Shown one piece after another: positions 34,635 to 44,656 of a stretch of 64,000 bases of DNA. Below the pieces are notes generated by a model. That model did not search any database, was not told where the DNA came from, and saw only the letters and a program-made list of their open reading frames with translations. The stretch lies in contig JAFRHR010000024.1 in NCBI GenBank assembly GCA_017433195.1, positions 1 through 64,000 on the forward strand. The letters run 5' to 3'. Each line of letters begins with the position of its first letter. Position 1 is the first letter of the stretch. This stretch comes from a bacterium (GTDB lineage Bacteria > Cyanobacteriota > Vampirovibrionia > Gastranaerophilales > Gastranaerophilaceae). The position numbers and the translations under genes were made by a program.

Positions 34635-37421
34635 ATGGGAATGGCAGCGTCACAGGTCAGATTTTTAACTTTACAGGACAGAAAGTCCAGTATAGGAATG
34701 CGCCTTGGTGTCTTATCTAACAGAAAGATGGCGTTAGCCCGTGACATGAACAGAGCTGCAAAAGCTTATAATGATGCTTATTCTGAAACAAAATTGCAGT
34801 GGTATGATTCTATAGACGGCACTTATGAAGATATTACCTATGAAGCATTGATGACTCCGCAGACACAGAATTCTTTCAGACCATATATTTTAACAGACAG
34901 AAATACAGGCAAAGTAATACTTGACGGCGCATATGGAAAAGAAACTTCAGGTATTTTGGGATATGGCGGTCCATCTGCAGAAAGTAATGAATTTTGGGGT
35001 GATTATTCGCAGTATAAAGATTTTCTCCCTCACAGTCCATCAGGATCTATTGCTGTATCAGGTACAATGCCTTATCACATGGAAAGACTGACAGGTATTG
35101 CAACTGACAGATACATGCCGGGAACGGTTTCTTTTGTCGAAGATAAAATGGCACCGTATATCATCGAACAGATAATGGGTATTCCGAATTTTGACAGAAA
35201 TAAAAAAGTTTATGAAGCTGTCGAAAACACCACTTTAAGAGATGGCGGATATGAAAAGTTTGTACACTCAGATATCTTGAGTATGCTGAATCAAACAGTT
35301 TCTGCAAGTGCTGTAAATAAAACGACATCATTGATACCGGTATGGGAATTCAAGAATGACCAGAACAACAATAAGTGGACATATCACAGGGCGCTGGATA
35401 TAATTTCCGGTAAATATATTGATACTCCTATAAATAGTCAAGGGAAGATTGCAACCGAATGGATGAGTGATACCAGTGTCGGATGGCAAGTCTTTATAGG
35501 GGTGATAACCGGTGGTTTGTCTGCATTTTCACATGTTGACGATGAAGATACTGACGGATATATGGACGCTTTACAAGAGGTCGCAAATACTCATGCATAC
35601 GTGGATTCTTTCGGTAATTCTCATTATTTAAATGATAATATATACTGGAGTACATTATATAAAGATAATGCAGTTGTATTTATAAAACGAGATTTTGGAA
35701 TAAGTGAAGATAACCCGAATGACGATGACTACGGATATCAATCTATTAACTATACAAACGATATAGCAAATGCTATATGCGGAACTAATGGAGGTTCTTA
35801 TAGTCAAGCGCTTTATCAATGGGCACATGGATTTGCTGATGCCGCAAATAAAAGCGGGATGTTTCGCTATAAAATGGATGAGTACCTTGATTATATTGCA
35901 CAAGCAACTGCACGAACTTTACGTGATAGCTGGTCTGCTGATTATGACTGGGGTACAGGAAAGAAAAATAATGGAAAAGCTAATGTTGATACTTATTTAG
36001 ATAATATAATAACCAGTAATTTTGCTGATTTTGATGATCAATTTAATAATAACGGAAATATAGATCTTGCCGATTTCAAAAAAAATGTTGCAGATCAAAT
36101 GGAATATTCCGTTTATGCAAGCGACACTCGTAGTGCTGTCGGTCAAGGCAGCGAAAACGGAACTAATAACATTCTGCTTGCAGCTGCACAAGAAGCAAAT
36201 GAGACTATATCTCCCATTATAATAGAAGCAGCTCATTTCCAAGTAAACAATAATGGAACCAATTTTGTTGATTCCGATGGTTATGGATCAGATAGATCAG
36301 TTGCCTTCAGTGTTAAAAACATGATGGACGTTGCACTTTATTATATAGGAATGGTTCAGGATAAACTTGCAAAAACAAATGGCGCCGCAGGTACGATTAC
36401 AAGTGCAGATGACTTGTATGATATAGCAAGGTCAGAATTTGGAAGCGAAGAATATAACGCAGGATACAATCGTGATTATACAAATCCTGAAAATTTCTCA
36501 CAGGGTGAAATTGAGGTATTCCAACAGGGTGAAACAAGAGTTGCATCTGTTTATTCTATATTGTCTAACTTGGAAATGTTAAAAGAAAAGACTGAATATT
36601 GCAGAAGTTTAGACGGAACTGAAGCTTCTCAGGTTCATTATCTTGGTAACGAAGGTGAAGATAATTTTTACGGATTTTTTAAAGATCAGTTGAATGATTT
36701 TATTAATGGCGATAAAGAGATCACTGATGCATATTTAATGGAACTGGCTAATGTTAATGAATGGATGTGTAAAGCATTAAAACAGGATTATACTACTGCC
36801 GAGGACGTTACAAAATTGAACGAATATATAGATAATGCGTGGGATGCATTTTGTTTGCATTGGTACGGCGGATACACCGAAAACACCTGGGAAGAACAAC
36901 AAGCAGGTCAATTTGGTAATGGTTATGCGTATGACAGTAATACCAGATGGAACAGACGTACGCAGCTATTCTCTCAGGATTCCGAAGCAAAAAAAGCTAC
37001 AAGTCATATTGATGTTGAGGGACAATTGACGGCACTTCAGTTCCATCAGTATAAATTCTATGTAAACCTGATTACTGAATGTTTGGCAAGAGGCTGGAAA
37101 GATCAAAGTGACAATGCAGGTTACAGCGACATAGATCCGGAAAGTGTTACTTTACACCTGCAGAACGGTACGTGGCTCATTAACGATACTATGGCTAAAT
37201 CATCTTCAAGAGTATTTGAAGTTACTAACATAGAAGCAAGAGAAGAAGCACTTTCAAAATATGAAATGCTACAGGCTGATCTGAAAGTTAAAGAACAAGA
37301 TGTCGATATGGAAATGAAAAGACTTATAACCGAACAAAATTCCGTAAATGCGGAAATGGAATGTCTGCAAAATATCATTTCCGAAAATATAAAAGAAACA
37401 TTTAAAGTATTTAATGCGTAG
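34635..37421 (+). CDS. Large lineage-specific protein B with conserved helical ends
   Basis: 928 residues, paralogue of the 31023-33812 product. Terminal blocks are almost the same (MGMAASQVRFLTLQDRKSS...; ENIKETFKVFNA versus DNINMRFKIFTA), and the nucleotide stretch encoding LINDTMAKSSSRVFEV is practically identical, hinting at gene conversion. The middle is more divergent and Asn/Asp-rich. Shared blocks FQQGETRVAS and LSNLEMLKEK lie about two thirds in. The stop codon TAG directly merges into the 112-bp-type repeat. Function unknown, probably surface or secreted structure. Confidence 0.7.
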   Translation: MGMAASQVRFLTLQDRKSSIGMRLGVLSNRKMALARDMNRAAKAYNDAYSETKLQWYDSIDGTYEDITYEALMTPQTQNSFRPYILTDRNTGKVILDGAYGKETSGILGYGGPSAESNEFWGDYSQYKDFLPHSPSGSIAVSGTMPYHMERLTGIATDRYMPGTVSFVEDKMAPYIIEQIMGIPNFDRNKKVYEAVENTTLRDGGYEKFVHSDILSMLNQTVSASAVNKTTSLIPVWEFKNDQNNNKWTYHRALDIISGKYIDTPINSQGKIATEWMSDTSVGWQVFIGVITGGLSAFSHVDDEDTDGYMDALQEVANTHAYVDSFGNSHYLNDNIYWSTLYKDNAVVFIKRDFGISEDNPNDDDYGYQSINYTNDIANAICGTNGGSYSQALYQWAHGFADAANKSGMFRYKMDEYLDYIAQATARTLRDSWSADYDWGTGKKNNGKANVDTYLDNIITSNFADFDDQFNNNGNIDLADFKKNVADQMEYSVYASDTRSAVGQGSENGTNNILLAAAQEANETISPIIIEAAHFQVNNNGTNFVDSDGYGSDRSVAFSVKNMMDVALYYIGMVQDKLAKTNGAAGTITSADDLYDIARSEFGSEEYNAGYNRDYTNPENFSQGEIEVFQQGETRVASVYSILSNLEMLKEKTEYCRSLDGTEASQVHYLGNEGEDNFYGFFKDQLNDFINGDKEITDAYLMELANVNEWMCKALKQDYTTAEDVTKLNEYIDNAWDAFCLHWYGGYTENTWEEQQAGQFGNGYAYDSNTRWNRRTQLFSQDSEAKKATSHIDVEGQLTALQFHQYKFYVNLITECLARGWKDQSDNAGYSDIDPESVTLHLQNGTWLINDTMAKSSSRVFEVTNIEAREEALSKYEMLQADLKVKEQDVDMEMKRLITEQNSVNAEMECLQNIISENIKETFKVFNA

Positions 37422-37518
37422 CGGATTTTTTCGTGCGTGAAACGCACATGCGAGTGGACTCGGCGAAGCGGAAAAATGCGAAAGCATTTTTGAGCAGAGT
37501 GAAGAGTTAACGAGCGGA
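37421..37518. repeat. Third copy of the 112-bp-type repeat
   Basis: GCGGATTTTTTCGTGCGTGA... through GAGTTAACGAGCGG matches the 33977-34200 units over ~98 bp and starts at the last base of the upstream stop codon. It is followed by ATAATCCAAGACAGCGGAA, as in the tandem array. Confidence 0.8.
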
Positions 37519-37725
37519 AATAATCCAAGACAGCGGAATTTTTGCAGAGTGCGAGGCTTAGCATGGGATAACTATGCCTAAATTCAGGCAGATTAGTTAT
37601 AAGTTTATCTTTATCGCTTTAAAAACTGCATAATATTATTAAAAATGTAAATGTTTTAATTTACGGTAATGTTTCTTCGTGTTATAATTTTTTCGTAAAG
37701 AGGGTTTAAAAGGCAGGTATTAAAT

Positions 37726-38187
37726 ATGAGTATTATAGAAGGTTTATTAACATCTGAAGGTGAACGTTTTTGCATTATTGTTGCAAGATTTAACGAATTT
37801 ATTACATCAAAATTGTTATCAGGTGCAACTGATGAATTAAAAAGACACGGAGTTGACGAAAAAAATATTGATATAGTCTGGGTTCCGGGTGCTTTTGAAA
37901 TTCCGTTCATAGCAAAAAAATGTGCAGAAACAAAAAAATATAATGCAATTATAACTTTGGGTGCGGTGATAAGAGGTGCAACTCCTCATTTTGATTACGT
38001 TTCTAACGAAGCAGCAAAAGGTGTTGCTCAGGTCTCTTTATCGCAGGATATACCTGTTGTTTTCGGAATTTTAACCACCGACAACATTGAACAGGCTATT
38101 GAAAGAGCAGGAACAAAAGCAGGTAACAAAGGTTCTGAAGCTGCTAAAACAGCAATTGAACTTGTTAGTCTCGTTAAGAAAATTTAG
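37726..38187 (+). CDS. ribH: 6,7-dimethyl-8-ribityllumazine synthase
   Basis: 153-residue lumazine synthase, penultimate step of riboflavin synthesis, forming a 60-mer or decamer. Family motifs: [38 protein letters not shown] and [11 protein letters not shown] with catalytic His in TPHFDY. No FMN riboswitch is apparent upstream. First gene of a cluster with murQ 14 bp downstream. Confidence 0.97.
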   Translation: MSIIEGLLTSEGERFCIIVARFNEFITSKLLSGATDELKRHGVDEKNIDIVWVPGAFEIPFIAKKCAETKKYNAIITLGAVIRGATPHFDYVSNEAAKGVAQVSLSQDIPVVFGILTTDNIEQAIERAGTKAGNKGSEAAKTAIELVSLVKKI

Positions 38188-38201
38188 TCGGAGTTTTTAT
38201 T

Positions 38202-39098
38202 TTGAGCGAAGCAATAACCGAGTACAGAAATCTTAATACCAAAGACATCGACTTGCTGCCGACAATAGAAATCGTCAGAAAAATGAATGACGAGGATAAA
38301 ATTGTTGCGCTTGCTATTGAATATGAACTCGAAAAAATTGCACAGGCAATAGATTTGATTTCTAAACAATTTTTAAATGGCGGAAGGCTGATATATTTTG
38401 GAGCAGGAACGTCAGGCAGACTTGGTGTTTTGGATGCTTCGGAGTGCCCTCCGACATTCAGTACCGATCCAGATATGGTTCAGGGGATTATTGCAGGCGG
38501 AGAAGCAGCTTTTAAAACTGCTGTTGAGGGAGCAGAGGATAACTTTGATGCCGGAGTAAAAGATGCAAAAATTCTGACAGATAAAGATGTTGCGGTTGTG
38601 ATTTCAGCAAGCGGAAACCCGAAATATCTTTTGGGCGTTCTATCTCAGGCTGACAAAGTCGGGGCAAAAACAGTCGGAATTTCATGTAATTCCAAGGGAA
38701 AAATTGCAGATGAAGTCGGTATTTTGATTTGTACTGAAGTGGGTGCGGAGGTAATAGCAGGCTCGAGCAGATTAAAGGCCGGAACTGCTCAAAAAATGAT
38801 TTTAAACATGCTTTCAACAGGTTCTATGATTAAAATCGGAAAAACCTATGAAAACTTTATGATAGATTTGAAAGCAAATAACGAAAAACTGAAAGACAGA
38901 GCAATAAGAATTGTGTCTGAAATTGCCGGCGTAAGTACATCAGAGGCTTATATGGCTTTATCAAAGTGTAATTGGAGTATTAAAGTTGCCATAGTCAGCC
39001 TTGTTAAAAAGTTGGATTTTGAAAATGCAGGATTAGAATTGAGGAAAAAATCAGGAGTTCTAAGAAAAGTGATTGGGGAAAGAAAAGATGCAGAATAA
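38202..39098 (+). CDS. murQ: N-acetylmuramic acid 6-phosphate etherase
   Basis: 298-residue SIS-domain lyase that cleaves the lactyl ether of MurNAc-6-P in peptidoglycan recycling. Signature GAGTSGRLGVLDASECPPTF and the active-site Glu within it are present; EGAEDNFDAG and ISASGNPKYLLG complete the SIS fold. Starts at TTG 38202, 14 bp after ribH, preceded by GGAG. Overlaps gpsA by 11 bp. Confidence 0.96.
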   Translation: MSEAITEYRNLNTKDIDLLPTIEIVRKMNDEDKIVALAIEYELEKIAQAIDLISKQFLNGGRLIYFGAGTSGRLGVLDASECPPTFSTDPDMVQGIIAGGEAAFKTAVEGAEDNFDAGVKDAKILTDKDVAVVISASGNPKYLLGVLSQADKVGAKTVGISCNSKGKIADEVGILICTEVGAEVIAGSSRLKAGTAQKMILNMLSTGSMIKIGKTYENFMIDLKANNEKLKDRAIRIVSEIAGVSTSEAYMALSKCNWSIKVAIVSLVKKLDFENAGLELRKKSGVLRKVIGERKDAE

Positions 39099-40104
39099 TG
39101 GAAAAAAATTGACCGTATTAGGTCCGGGATGCTGGGGATTAACTTTAGCTTGGTTATTAAGTGATAATTTTGAAAATGTTTGTGTATGGGGGCGTGAGTC
39201 TGATTTGAACGATGAACTTATCAACAATAAGCACTGTTCAAAACCGTTAGAGGTTCAGTTACAGGATAAGGTTCAGATAACTTCAGATATGCCGTCAGCA
39301 ATTAAAGATGCGGATATAATTCTTTTGGTAGTTGCAACGGCAGGTATAAGGAGTGTTTGTGAAAACCTTAAAAAATCAGGTTTAAAATCAGACCAGATAC
39401 TTTTGAATGCATCAAAAGGTATCGAATTAAATACATTGATGAGAATGTCAGAAGTTATAAAAGATGTCTTACCGGAACAAAAAATTGCTATTCTTTCCGG
39501 TCCGACTCTGGCAAAAGAAGTTTTGATGGGCAAACCGACGGCGGCTTCGGTAGCATCTGAAGATTTGGAAGTTGCCGAATATGTTCAGAATTTGTGTTCG
39601 GTTCCGAACAGATTTAGATTATATACAAACAATGACGTTATCGGTGTTGAATTAGGAGGCAGTCTTAAAAACGTTATAGCGATTGCATCAGGGTTTGCTC
39701 ATGAAATGGGATTGGGTGATAACTGCGCAGGCTCTCTTTTGACAAGAGGTATGGCTGAAATAGTAAGAGTAAGCGTGAGATTGGGTGCAAATCCGTCAAC
39801 ATTATACGGGTTGTCCGGTATGGGAGATTTAATTGCGACTTGTTCAAGTCCTATGTCGAGAAATTTCACTGTCGGATCTATGATTGCAAGAGGTAAAAAG
39901 ATTGACGATATTCTTGCAGAACTCGGTTCTGTAGCTGAAGGTGTTCAGACTTCAAAAGCGATTTGCGATTTGGCGGAAAAACTTGACATAGAAGTCCCTT
40001 TATCTAATGCTATATATAAAGCCGTTTATACGGATATAACCCCCGAAGAAATTCTTGCGGGGCTTATGAACAGAAAGCTGAAAAAAGAAGAAAGTTATGT
40101 TTAA
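39088..40104 (+). CDS. gpsA: Glycerol-3-phosphate dehydrogenase [NAD(P)+]
   Basis: 338 residues from ATG 39088, which follows GGGGAAAG; a TTG at 39073 is less likely. GpsA reduces DHAP to sn-glycerol-3-phosphate for phospholipid synthesis. Rossmann motif LGPGCWGLTLAWLL replaces the usual GxGxxG with GPGCWG, a recognised variant. Catalytic lysines lie in NASKGIE and GGSLKNVIAIASGF; LYGLSGMGDLIATCSS is conserved. Overlaps murQ by 11 bp and ricT by 8 bp. Confidence 0.95.
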   Translation: MQNNGKKLTVLGPGCWGLTLAWLLSDNFENVCVWGRESDLNDELINNKHCSKPLEVQLQDKVQITSDMPSAIKDADIILLVVATAGIRSVCENLKKSGLKSDQILLNASKGIELNTLMRMSEVIKDVLPEQKIAILSGPTLAKEVLMGKPTAASVASEDLEVAEYVQNLCSVPNRFRLYTNNDVIGVELGGSLKNVIAIASGFAHEMGLGDNCAGSLLTRGMAEIVRVSVRLGANPSTLYGLSGMGDLIATCSSPMSRNFTVGSMIARGKKIDDILAELGSVAEGVQTSKAICDLAEKLDIEVPLSNAIYKAVYTDITPEEILAGLMNRKLKKEESYV

Positions 40105-41026
40105 ATACGCAGTAAAATACTTAAAATCAACATTTGTGCCGTTAAAAGTTCCTGAAACTTTAGAAATACAAGACGGACAGATGGTATTGGCAAGAACGGA
40201 AAAGGGTGAAGAAGCTCTTAAAGCATACTGGGTTACTCCCGTTATTGTTTCTCAGTGGGAAAACAAAACAACTCCTGAACCTTTTGAAGTTATAAGAGTT
40301 ATGTCCGACAAAGATTTGGAAGAGTTGGAAAAAATAAAAGAAGAAGAAACTACGGCATTTTTTAAGTGTAAAGAACTTGTTGAAAAGCACAAACTGGTTA
40401 TGAATTTAGTTCAGTGCCGAATTACTTTTGATAAACACAAAATTACTTTTTATTATACTGCTCCTGAAAGAGTTGATTTCAGAGAACTGCTTAAAGATTT
40501 AACTCAGACTTTTAAAAGAATGAGAATAGACTTGCGTCATATAGGTGTCAGAGACGAAACCTCAATAATGGAAGGTGTTGGAATTTGCGGAAATACTTTC
40601 TGCTGCTGCTCATTCCTCAGAAAATTTGAATCAATAAACGTAAAACTTGCAAAAGATCAGGGTATGCCTATTACTCCGAGTAAAATTTCAGGTACCTGCG
40701 GAAGATTACTTTGCTGTCTGACTTATGAGTATGAAAATTATATCGAAGCGGCAAAAGGTATGCCTCCGGTTGGATCTTCCGTTATGACCCCGCAGGGTTT
40801 GGGTAAAGTTTGTATGATACAATTCCTGAACGGAACTGTTTTGGTTAAGTTAGAGGACGGAAAACAAAAAGAGTTTCATAAGTCAGAACTTGAAATGGTT
40901 GATGCTGATGTTAATGTTGAGATAAATGTTCCTGTTATGAATACATATTCTGATGATGAAAAAGTTGATATGAAACAACTTAAACAATTAGAAGATGACA
41001 GAAACAGTTCAACAGGAAATGTATAA
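40097..41026 (+). CDS. ricT: PSP1-domain protein (RicT/YaaT-like)
   Basis: 309 residues. The PSP1 domain (~60-150) is followed by the Cys-rich block GICGNTFCCCSFLRKF...SGTCGRLLCCLTYEYENY, the Fe-S-binding cysteine pattern of B. subtilis RicT/YaaT, which forms the Y-complex that modulates RNase Y mRNA processing. Translationally coupled to gpsA by an 8-bp overlap. The acidic C-terminal tail is variable. Confidence 0.9.
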   Translation: MFKYAVKYLKSTFVPLKVPETLEIQDGQMVLARTEKGEEALKAYWVTPVIVSQWENKTTPEPFEVIRVMSDKDLEELEKIKEEETTAFFKCKELVEKHKLVMNLVQCRITFDKHKITFYYTAPERVDFRELLKDLTQTFKRMRIDLRHIGVRDETSIMEGVGICGNTFCCCSFLRKFESINVKLAKDQGMPITPSKISGTCGRLLCCLTYEYENYIEAAKGMPPVGSSVMTPQGLGKVCMIQFLNGTVLVKLEDGKQKEFHKSELEMVDADVNVEINVPVMNTYSDDEKVDMKQLKQLEDDRNSSTGNV

Positions 41027-41162
41027 AAATTTTTCTTAAATTAATAATAAAAACATTATTTAAGAAACTTTACATTGGTAAAAAAAACTTTACTATTTTT
41101 CTTATTTAAAATACTATGTTATTATATTGTAGGAATAATATTTAACGAAAAGAGGATGTATC

Positions 41163-42365
41163 GTGGAAAATTACGGACCGGATATTTTTGGGAAAAAAGA
41201 AACAACTACATCGGCATCAACAGGGGTGCCGGTATCAAATACAGTCAATCCTGCAAAAATTAAAGTTGTAGGTGTTGGCGGCGGCGGCGGAAACGCTGTT
41301 AACAGAATGATTAAAGGCGGATTATCAGGTGTTGAATTCTGGCTTATGAATACTGATTTACAGGTATTAAATTGTTCTGCAGCAAAAAATAAAATCCAGC
41401 TTGGCGCTCAGGTTACAAAAGGACTTGGTGCAGGCGGAGAACCTCAAGTTGGTGAAGAAGCCGCAAAAGAAGCTCAGCAAGAAATAACAGCAGCTTTAGA
41501 AGGTGCTGATATGGTATTTATTACAGCAGGTATGGGCGGCGGAACAGGTACAGGTGCTGCACCTATCATTGCAAAAATAGCAAAAGACCTTGAAATTTTA
41601 ACAATTGGTGTTGTAACAAAACCTTTCGAATACGAAGGTAAGAGAAGAATGTTACAGGCTGAACAGGGACTTGAAAAATTAAAAGAAAGCGTTGATGCTC
41701 TTATCGTTATTCCTAACGACAAATTGCTTGACGTTGTACCTAAGAATTTACCTTTGAATGAATCTTTCGCAATTGTTGACCAGGTTCTTTCAAGAGGTGT
41801 TCAGGGTATCTCTGATATAATTACAATTCCGGGCTTGATAAACGTTGACTTCGCAGATGTAAGAAGCGTAATGTTAGCATCAGGTTCAGCATTAATGGGT
41901 ATCGGAAGAGGTTCAGGAGAAGGCAGAGCAGTTACAGCTGCTGAAGCTGCTATCAATTCTCAACTTCTTGAATCTTCAATTCAGGGAGCAAGCGGTGTTA
42001 TTGTTAACATTACAGGCGGACCTGATATGGCATTGTCTGAAGTTACTGAAGCTTCAAGAATTATTAACAATGCCGTTCTTGATGATGCAAAAGTTATCAT
42101 CGGTCACGTTGTTGATGAAAATCTTCAGGGTGAAATTCAGATTACCGTTATTGCAACAGGTTTTGAATTAAGAAAACAAATGCCGAAGATGGAAATCAAT
42201 GAAACTAAGTCATTAAGACCGGAAGATTTCTTTGTAAACCTCAGAGAAAATACAACTCCGGCAAAACCTTCAATGGCTCAGCCTTCGATTCAACAACAGC
42301 CTTCAGCAGGTTTTGCAAAACCTACTTCAGGCCCTATAGAAATTCCTTCATTCTTATTGAAGTAA
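41163..42365 (+). CDS. ftsZ: Cell division protein FtsZ
   Basis: 400-residue tubulin-like GTPase forming the Z-ring. N-terminal variable tail (1-~35), then [23 protein letters not shown] tubulin signature, T7 loop [11 protein letters not shown] with catalytic Asp, and the C-terminal conserved peptide ending [10 protein letters not shown] that binds FtsA/SepF-type partners. GTG start at 41163 preceded by AGAGGATG. Monocistronic: promoter region of ~135 bp and a terminator at 42392-42417. Confidence 0.98.
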   Translation: MENYGPDIFGKKETTTSASTGVPVSNTVNPAKIKVVGVGGGGGNAVNRMIKGGLSGVEFWLMNTDLQVLNCSAAKNKIQLGAQVTKGLGAGGEPQVGEEAAKEAQQEITAALEGADMVFITAGMGGGTGTGAAPIIAKIAKDLEILTIGVVTKPFEYEGKRRMLQAEQGLEKLKESVDALIVIPNDKLLDVVPKNLPLNESFAIVDQVLSRGVQGISDIITIPGLINVDFADVRSVMLASGSALMGIGRGSGEGRAVTAAEAAINSQLLESSIQGASGVIVNITGGPDMALSEVTEASRIINNAVLDDAKVIIGHVVDENLQGEIQITVIATGFELRKQMPKMEINETKSLRPEDFFVNLRENTTPAKPSMAQPSIQQQPSAGFAKPTSGPIEIPSFLLK

Positions 42366-42391
42366 ACAATATATTTTTAAATATAAAAAAG

Positions 42392-42417
42392 AGACCGCCA
42401 TCAGCGGTCTTTTTTTA
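42392..42417 (+). terminator. ftsZ rho-independent terminator
   Basis: AGACCGC-CATCA-GCGGTCT stem-loop followed by a run of T. Confidence 0.9.
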
Positions 42418-42510
42418 TGCGTACTTTTTATATCAAAATCCCCTAAACTATTCAAATCCATTATTTAAGCCCCTTCATTTACCACCCCCTTCTATTTACC
42501 CCAAAAAAAA

Positions 42511-42535
42511 GGGTGACAAATGTCACCCCTTAAAA
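42511..42535 (-). terminator. Terminator of the nucleotidyltransferase gene
   Basis: GGGTGACA-AA-TGTCACCC palindrome; on the minus strand it is followed by eight T. Confidence 0.8.
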
Positions 42536-42553
42536 AGTGTGTGTTGTTTAAAA

Positions 42554-43705
42554 TTAAAGAATTTTCACCCCGTCAACAACCTCAGCATTTGCGAGTTCTT
42601 CTGACGAGTAGTCTTTAATGCTATTGTGTGTGTTTGATAAATTTAAAAGTCCTTTTTCAGCATCATATTGCTTGTTCATAGAATTTTGAATTACTTTACC
42701 GTATTTACCGAATTCGCCTAAAAATTCACCATCTTGTATTTGGTTATAGAAACGGTAAAGTGCTTTCGGTTCGCCGACATCTTCCCATGTATCAACGAGT
42801 TTTACATCAGATGCTTCAGCGCCGAATCTTCCCTGAACCCATTTAACTGCGTTTGCAAAGTCGTATTTTTCAACGTCGTCTTTCTTGATTAAGTCAGGAT
42901 TTTTTTCGATTTCATTCATTAAAGTTTCCATAGCCTCTTTCTTAATAATGAACATACCTGTATTTGCAATGCAGTTACCGTCAGGTAATCTGTAGTTTAA
43001 TGCTTCTTCGTAAGGCGGTTTTTCAGAAAAACCTGTTAAACTTACTACATCATCTCTTCCTTCAATAGGAGCTGTCTTTAAGACTCCGAATCTTTTTGCA
43101 ACGACTTCAGGAGATTTTTTAACCCCTACAAGACCTAATTGTTTAGTCGGGTCGTTAATAATATCAACCATAAAGTTATCCAGTTCGCCTTTTTTAGCCC
43201 CGAAAACGTTGTCGCCGCAGCAAACGATAGTGTCTTTTAATTCGCCGCCTCTGTCTAAGACTTCTCTGTTATGTTTGTAGATGTCCCCGAAAGAACCTGA
43301 TTTTTCTTTAGCGATTTTAGATTCAATTTTGCCGTCAGCAAACGGAGTTGCCATAGCCATTGCCCAATCTAACATGTGGATGTTATGACCATCTGTCATT
43401 TTAACAGGTAAACTGATTTTGTTTGCCGGAATGCCTGTTTTGTGTTCATAAGCATCAGCAACAGGGACAAATCTTGAACCTGCACCTGCACCTAATACCC
43501 AGAAATCTGTATTGTCTTTGTAATTTTCAAATTTCGGATCTGCCTGAGATTTTACAATTGTGTATAAATAATCGTTGTATTTATCAACAACGTTGTTATT
43601 TATGTGTTCACCCAAATTTTTTTCGCTTAATGTTACATAAGCAGCCTTAAAGTTCGTATTGCTCACTTTGTGGCAATTTACGTTTGATACTCCTGTTACG
43701 TTCAT
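42554..43705 (-). CDS. Divergent sugar-nucleotide nucleotidyltransferase-like protein
   Basis: 383 residues. The GT-A nucleotidyltransferase loop FWVLGAGAGSRFVPVAD (~77-93) resembles the G-x-G-T/S-R signature of sugar-1-phosphate nucleotidylyltransferases; VCCGDNVFG (~168) supplies the metal Asp region and GFSEKPP plus NTGMFIIKKE fit GlmU/GlgC/RmlA-type substrate-site strands. Which sugar nucleotide is made is unknown. The N-terminus (VSNTNFKAAY) contains the N-x-N-F motif. Monocistronic between two terminators. Confidence 0.72.
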   Translation of the reverse strand: MNVTGVSNVNCHKVSNTNFKAAYVTLSEKNLGEHINNNVVDKYNDYLYTIVKSQADPKFENYKDNTDFWVLGAGAGSRFVPVADAYEHKTGIPANKISLPVKMTDGHNIHMLDWAMAMATPFADGKIESKIAKEKSGSFGDIYKHNREVLDRGGELKDTIVCCGDNVFGAKKGELDNFMVDIINDPTKQLGLVGVKKSPEVVAKRFGVLKTAPIEGRDDVVSLTGFSEKPPYEEALNYRLPDGNCIANTGMFIIKKEAMETLMNEIEKNPDLIKKDDVEKYDFANAVKWVQGRFGAEASDVKLVDTWEDVGEPKALYRFYNQIQDGEFLGEFGKYGKVIQNSMNKQYDAEKGLLNLSNTHNSIKDYSSEELANAEVVDGVKIL

Positions 43706-43898
43706 CTAATTAACTCCTTCTTAATATTAATAATAAATACCTCGTTAACATTTATTTTAAAAATCGTGATAAATATTTTTGCTAATTAAAATTTTTATCT
43801 GTAATAAATATTTACAAAAGATAGAATCATTTAAGGGGACTGGAAATTTTTAAAAAATGAGTTATAATTAAAGACAGGTCATAAATTTTGGGAATTAT

Positions 43899-44147
43899 AT
43901 GAAAAAATTTTTAGTGTTATTATTAGCAATGTTTTTGCCGTTTTTGTTGTGCTCATGTAACATGAAACAAAACGGACAAATTAATATTAAACACGAAAGT
44001 AAGTTAGGTTCTTTGAAAGGTGTTTCGTATAGTACCGCACGGAACGGAAGAATTACCTTAGATATGTCAGAAGGTCCTTCTGTAAATTATACGAAAGTAA
44101 ATTTAGGCCCGAGAGATGTAGATTTTGATTTCAAATCATTAAAATGA
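43899..44147 (+). CDS. Small lipoprotein
   Basis: 82 residues with a lipoprotein signal peptide: MKKFLVLLLAMFLPFLLCSC, with a lipobox ending at LCSC (lipidated Cys ~20). The mature part is short and polar. Overlaps the next gene by 4 bp (ATGA), so they are an operon. Function unknown. Confidence 0.75.
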   Translation: MKKFLVLLLAMFLPFLLCSCNMKQNGQINIKHESKLGSLKGVSYSTARNGRITLDMSEGPSVNYTKVNLGPRDVDFDFKSLK

Positions 44148-44515
44148 CACAACAAAACAGAAACGATACAAGATTATTTATATCAAGATTAATATATGCA
44201 GTTTTGACAAAACAAATACCCGTAAGAGTTGCGCTGCTAAAGTTTCCGACTAATTTAAATGACAGAAATATTATGGCAGTTTATCACGCACTTATTCACT
44301 ATGAGGCCGATGAAGATATAAGGCGTCAGGATATCGAATACAGAGAAGAACAGGACGAATATTTAGAATTTTTAGCAGAAACAATGGAGAGAGGTGAAAA
44401 TTTACCTCAGAATATTATAGAAAAATATAATGAATACTATACGGATATTCCGCTTCCGGATTCAAACAGTGTAAGAAGTATTATAAAAAGCCTTTGCAAA
44501 TTTTTGAACGTTTAG
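44144..44515 (+). CDS. Helical protein of unknown function
   Basis: 123 residues, rich in Glu/Asp/Arg and helical, no signal peptide. RRQDIEYREEQDEYLEFLAE forms a likely coiled coil. Start overlaps the lipoprotein stop (ATGA), indicating coupling. No domain recognised. Confidence 0.7.
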   Translation: MTQQNRNDTRLFISRLIYAVLTKQIPVRVALLKFPTNLNDRNIMAVYHALIHYEADEDIRRQDIEYREEQDEYLEFLAETMERGENLPQNIIEKYNEYYTDIPLPDSNSVRSIIKSLCKFLNV

Positions 44516-44656
44516 GGGGGTAAAGGGGTAAATTAAATTGGCGTAATTGTTCTCCTTGTCAGACTTGTAAATTAATGTTAATAAAAGGCAATTTTTTATC
44601 CTAGAAAAACTTTAATTATTTATAATCGGTTATTTTAAGTGTTTTTCGGTAAGTTA

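Noticed and set aside
37522-37725. FMN riboswitch upstream of ribH
   Set aside because: No RFN-box sequence or conserved multi-hairpin pattern is visible.
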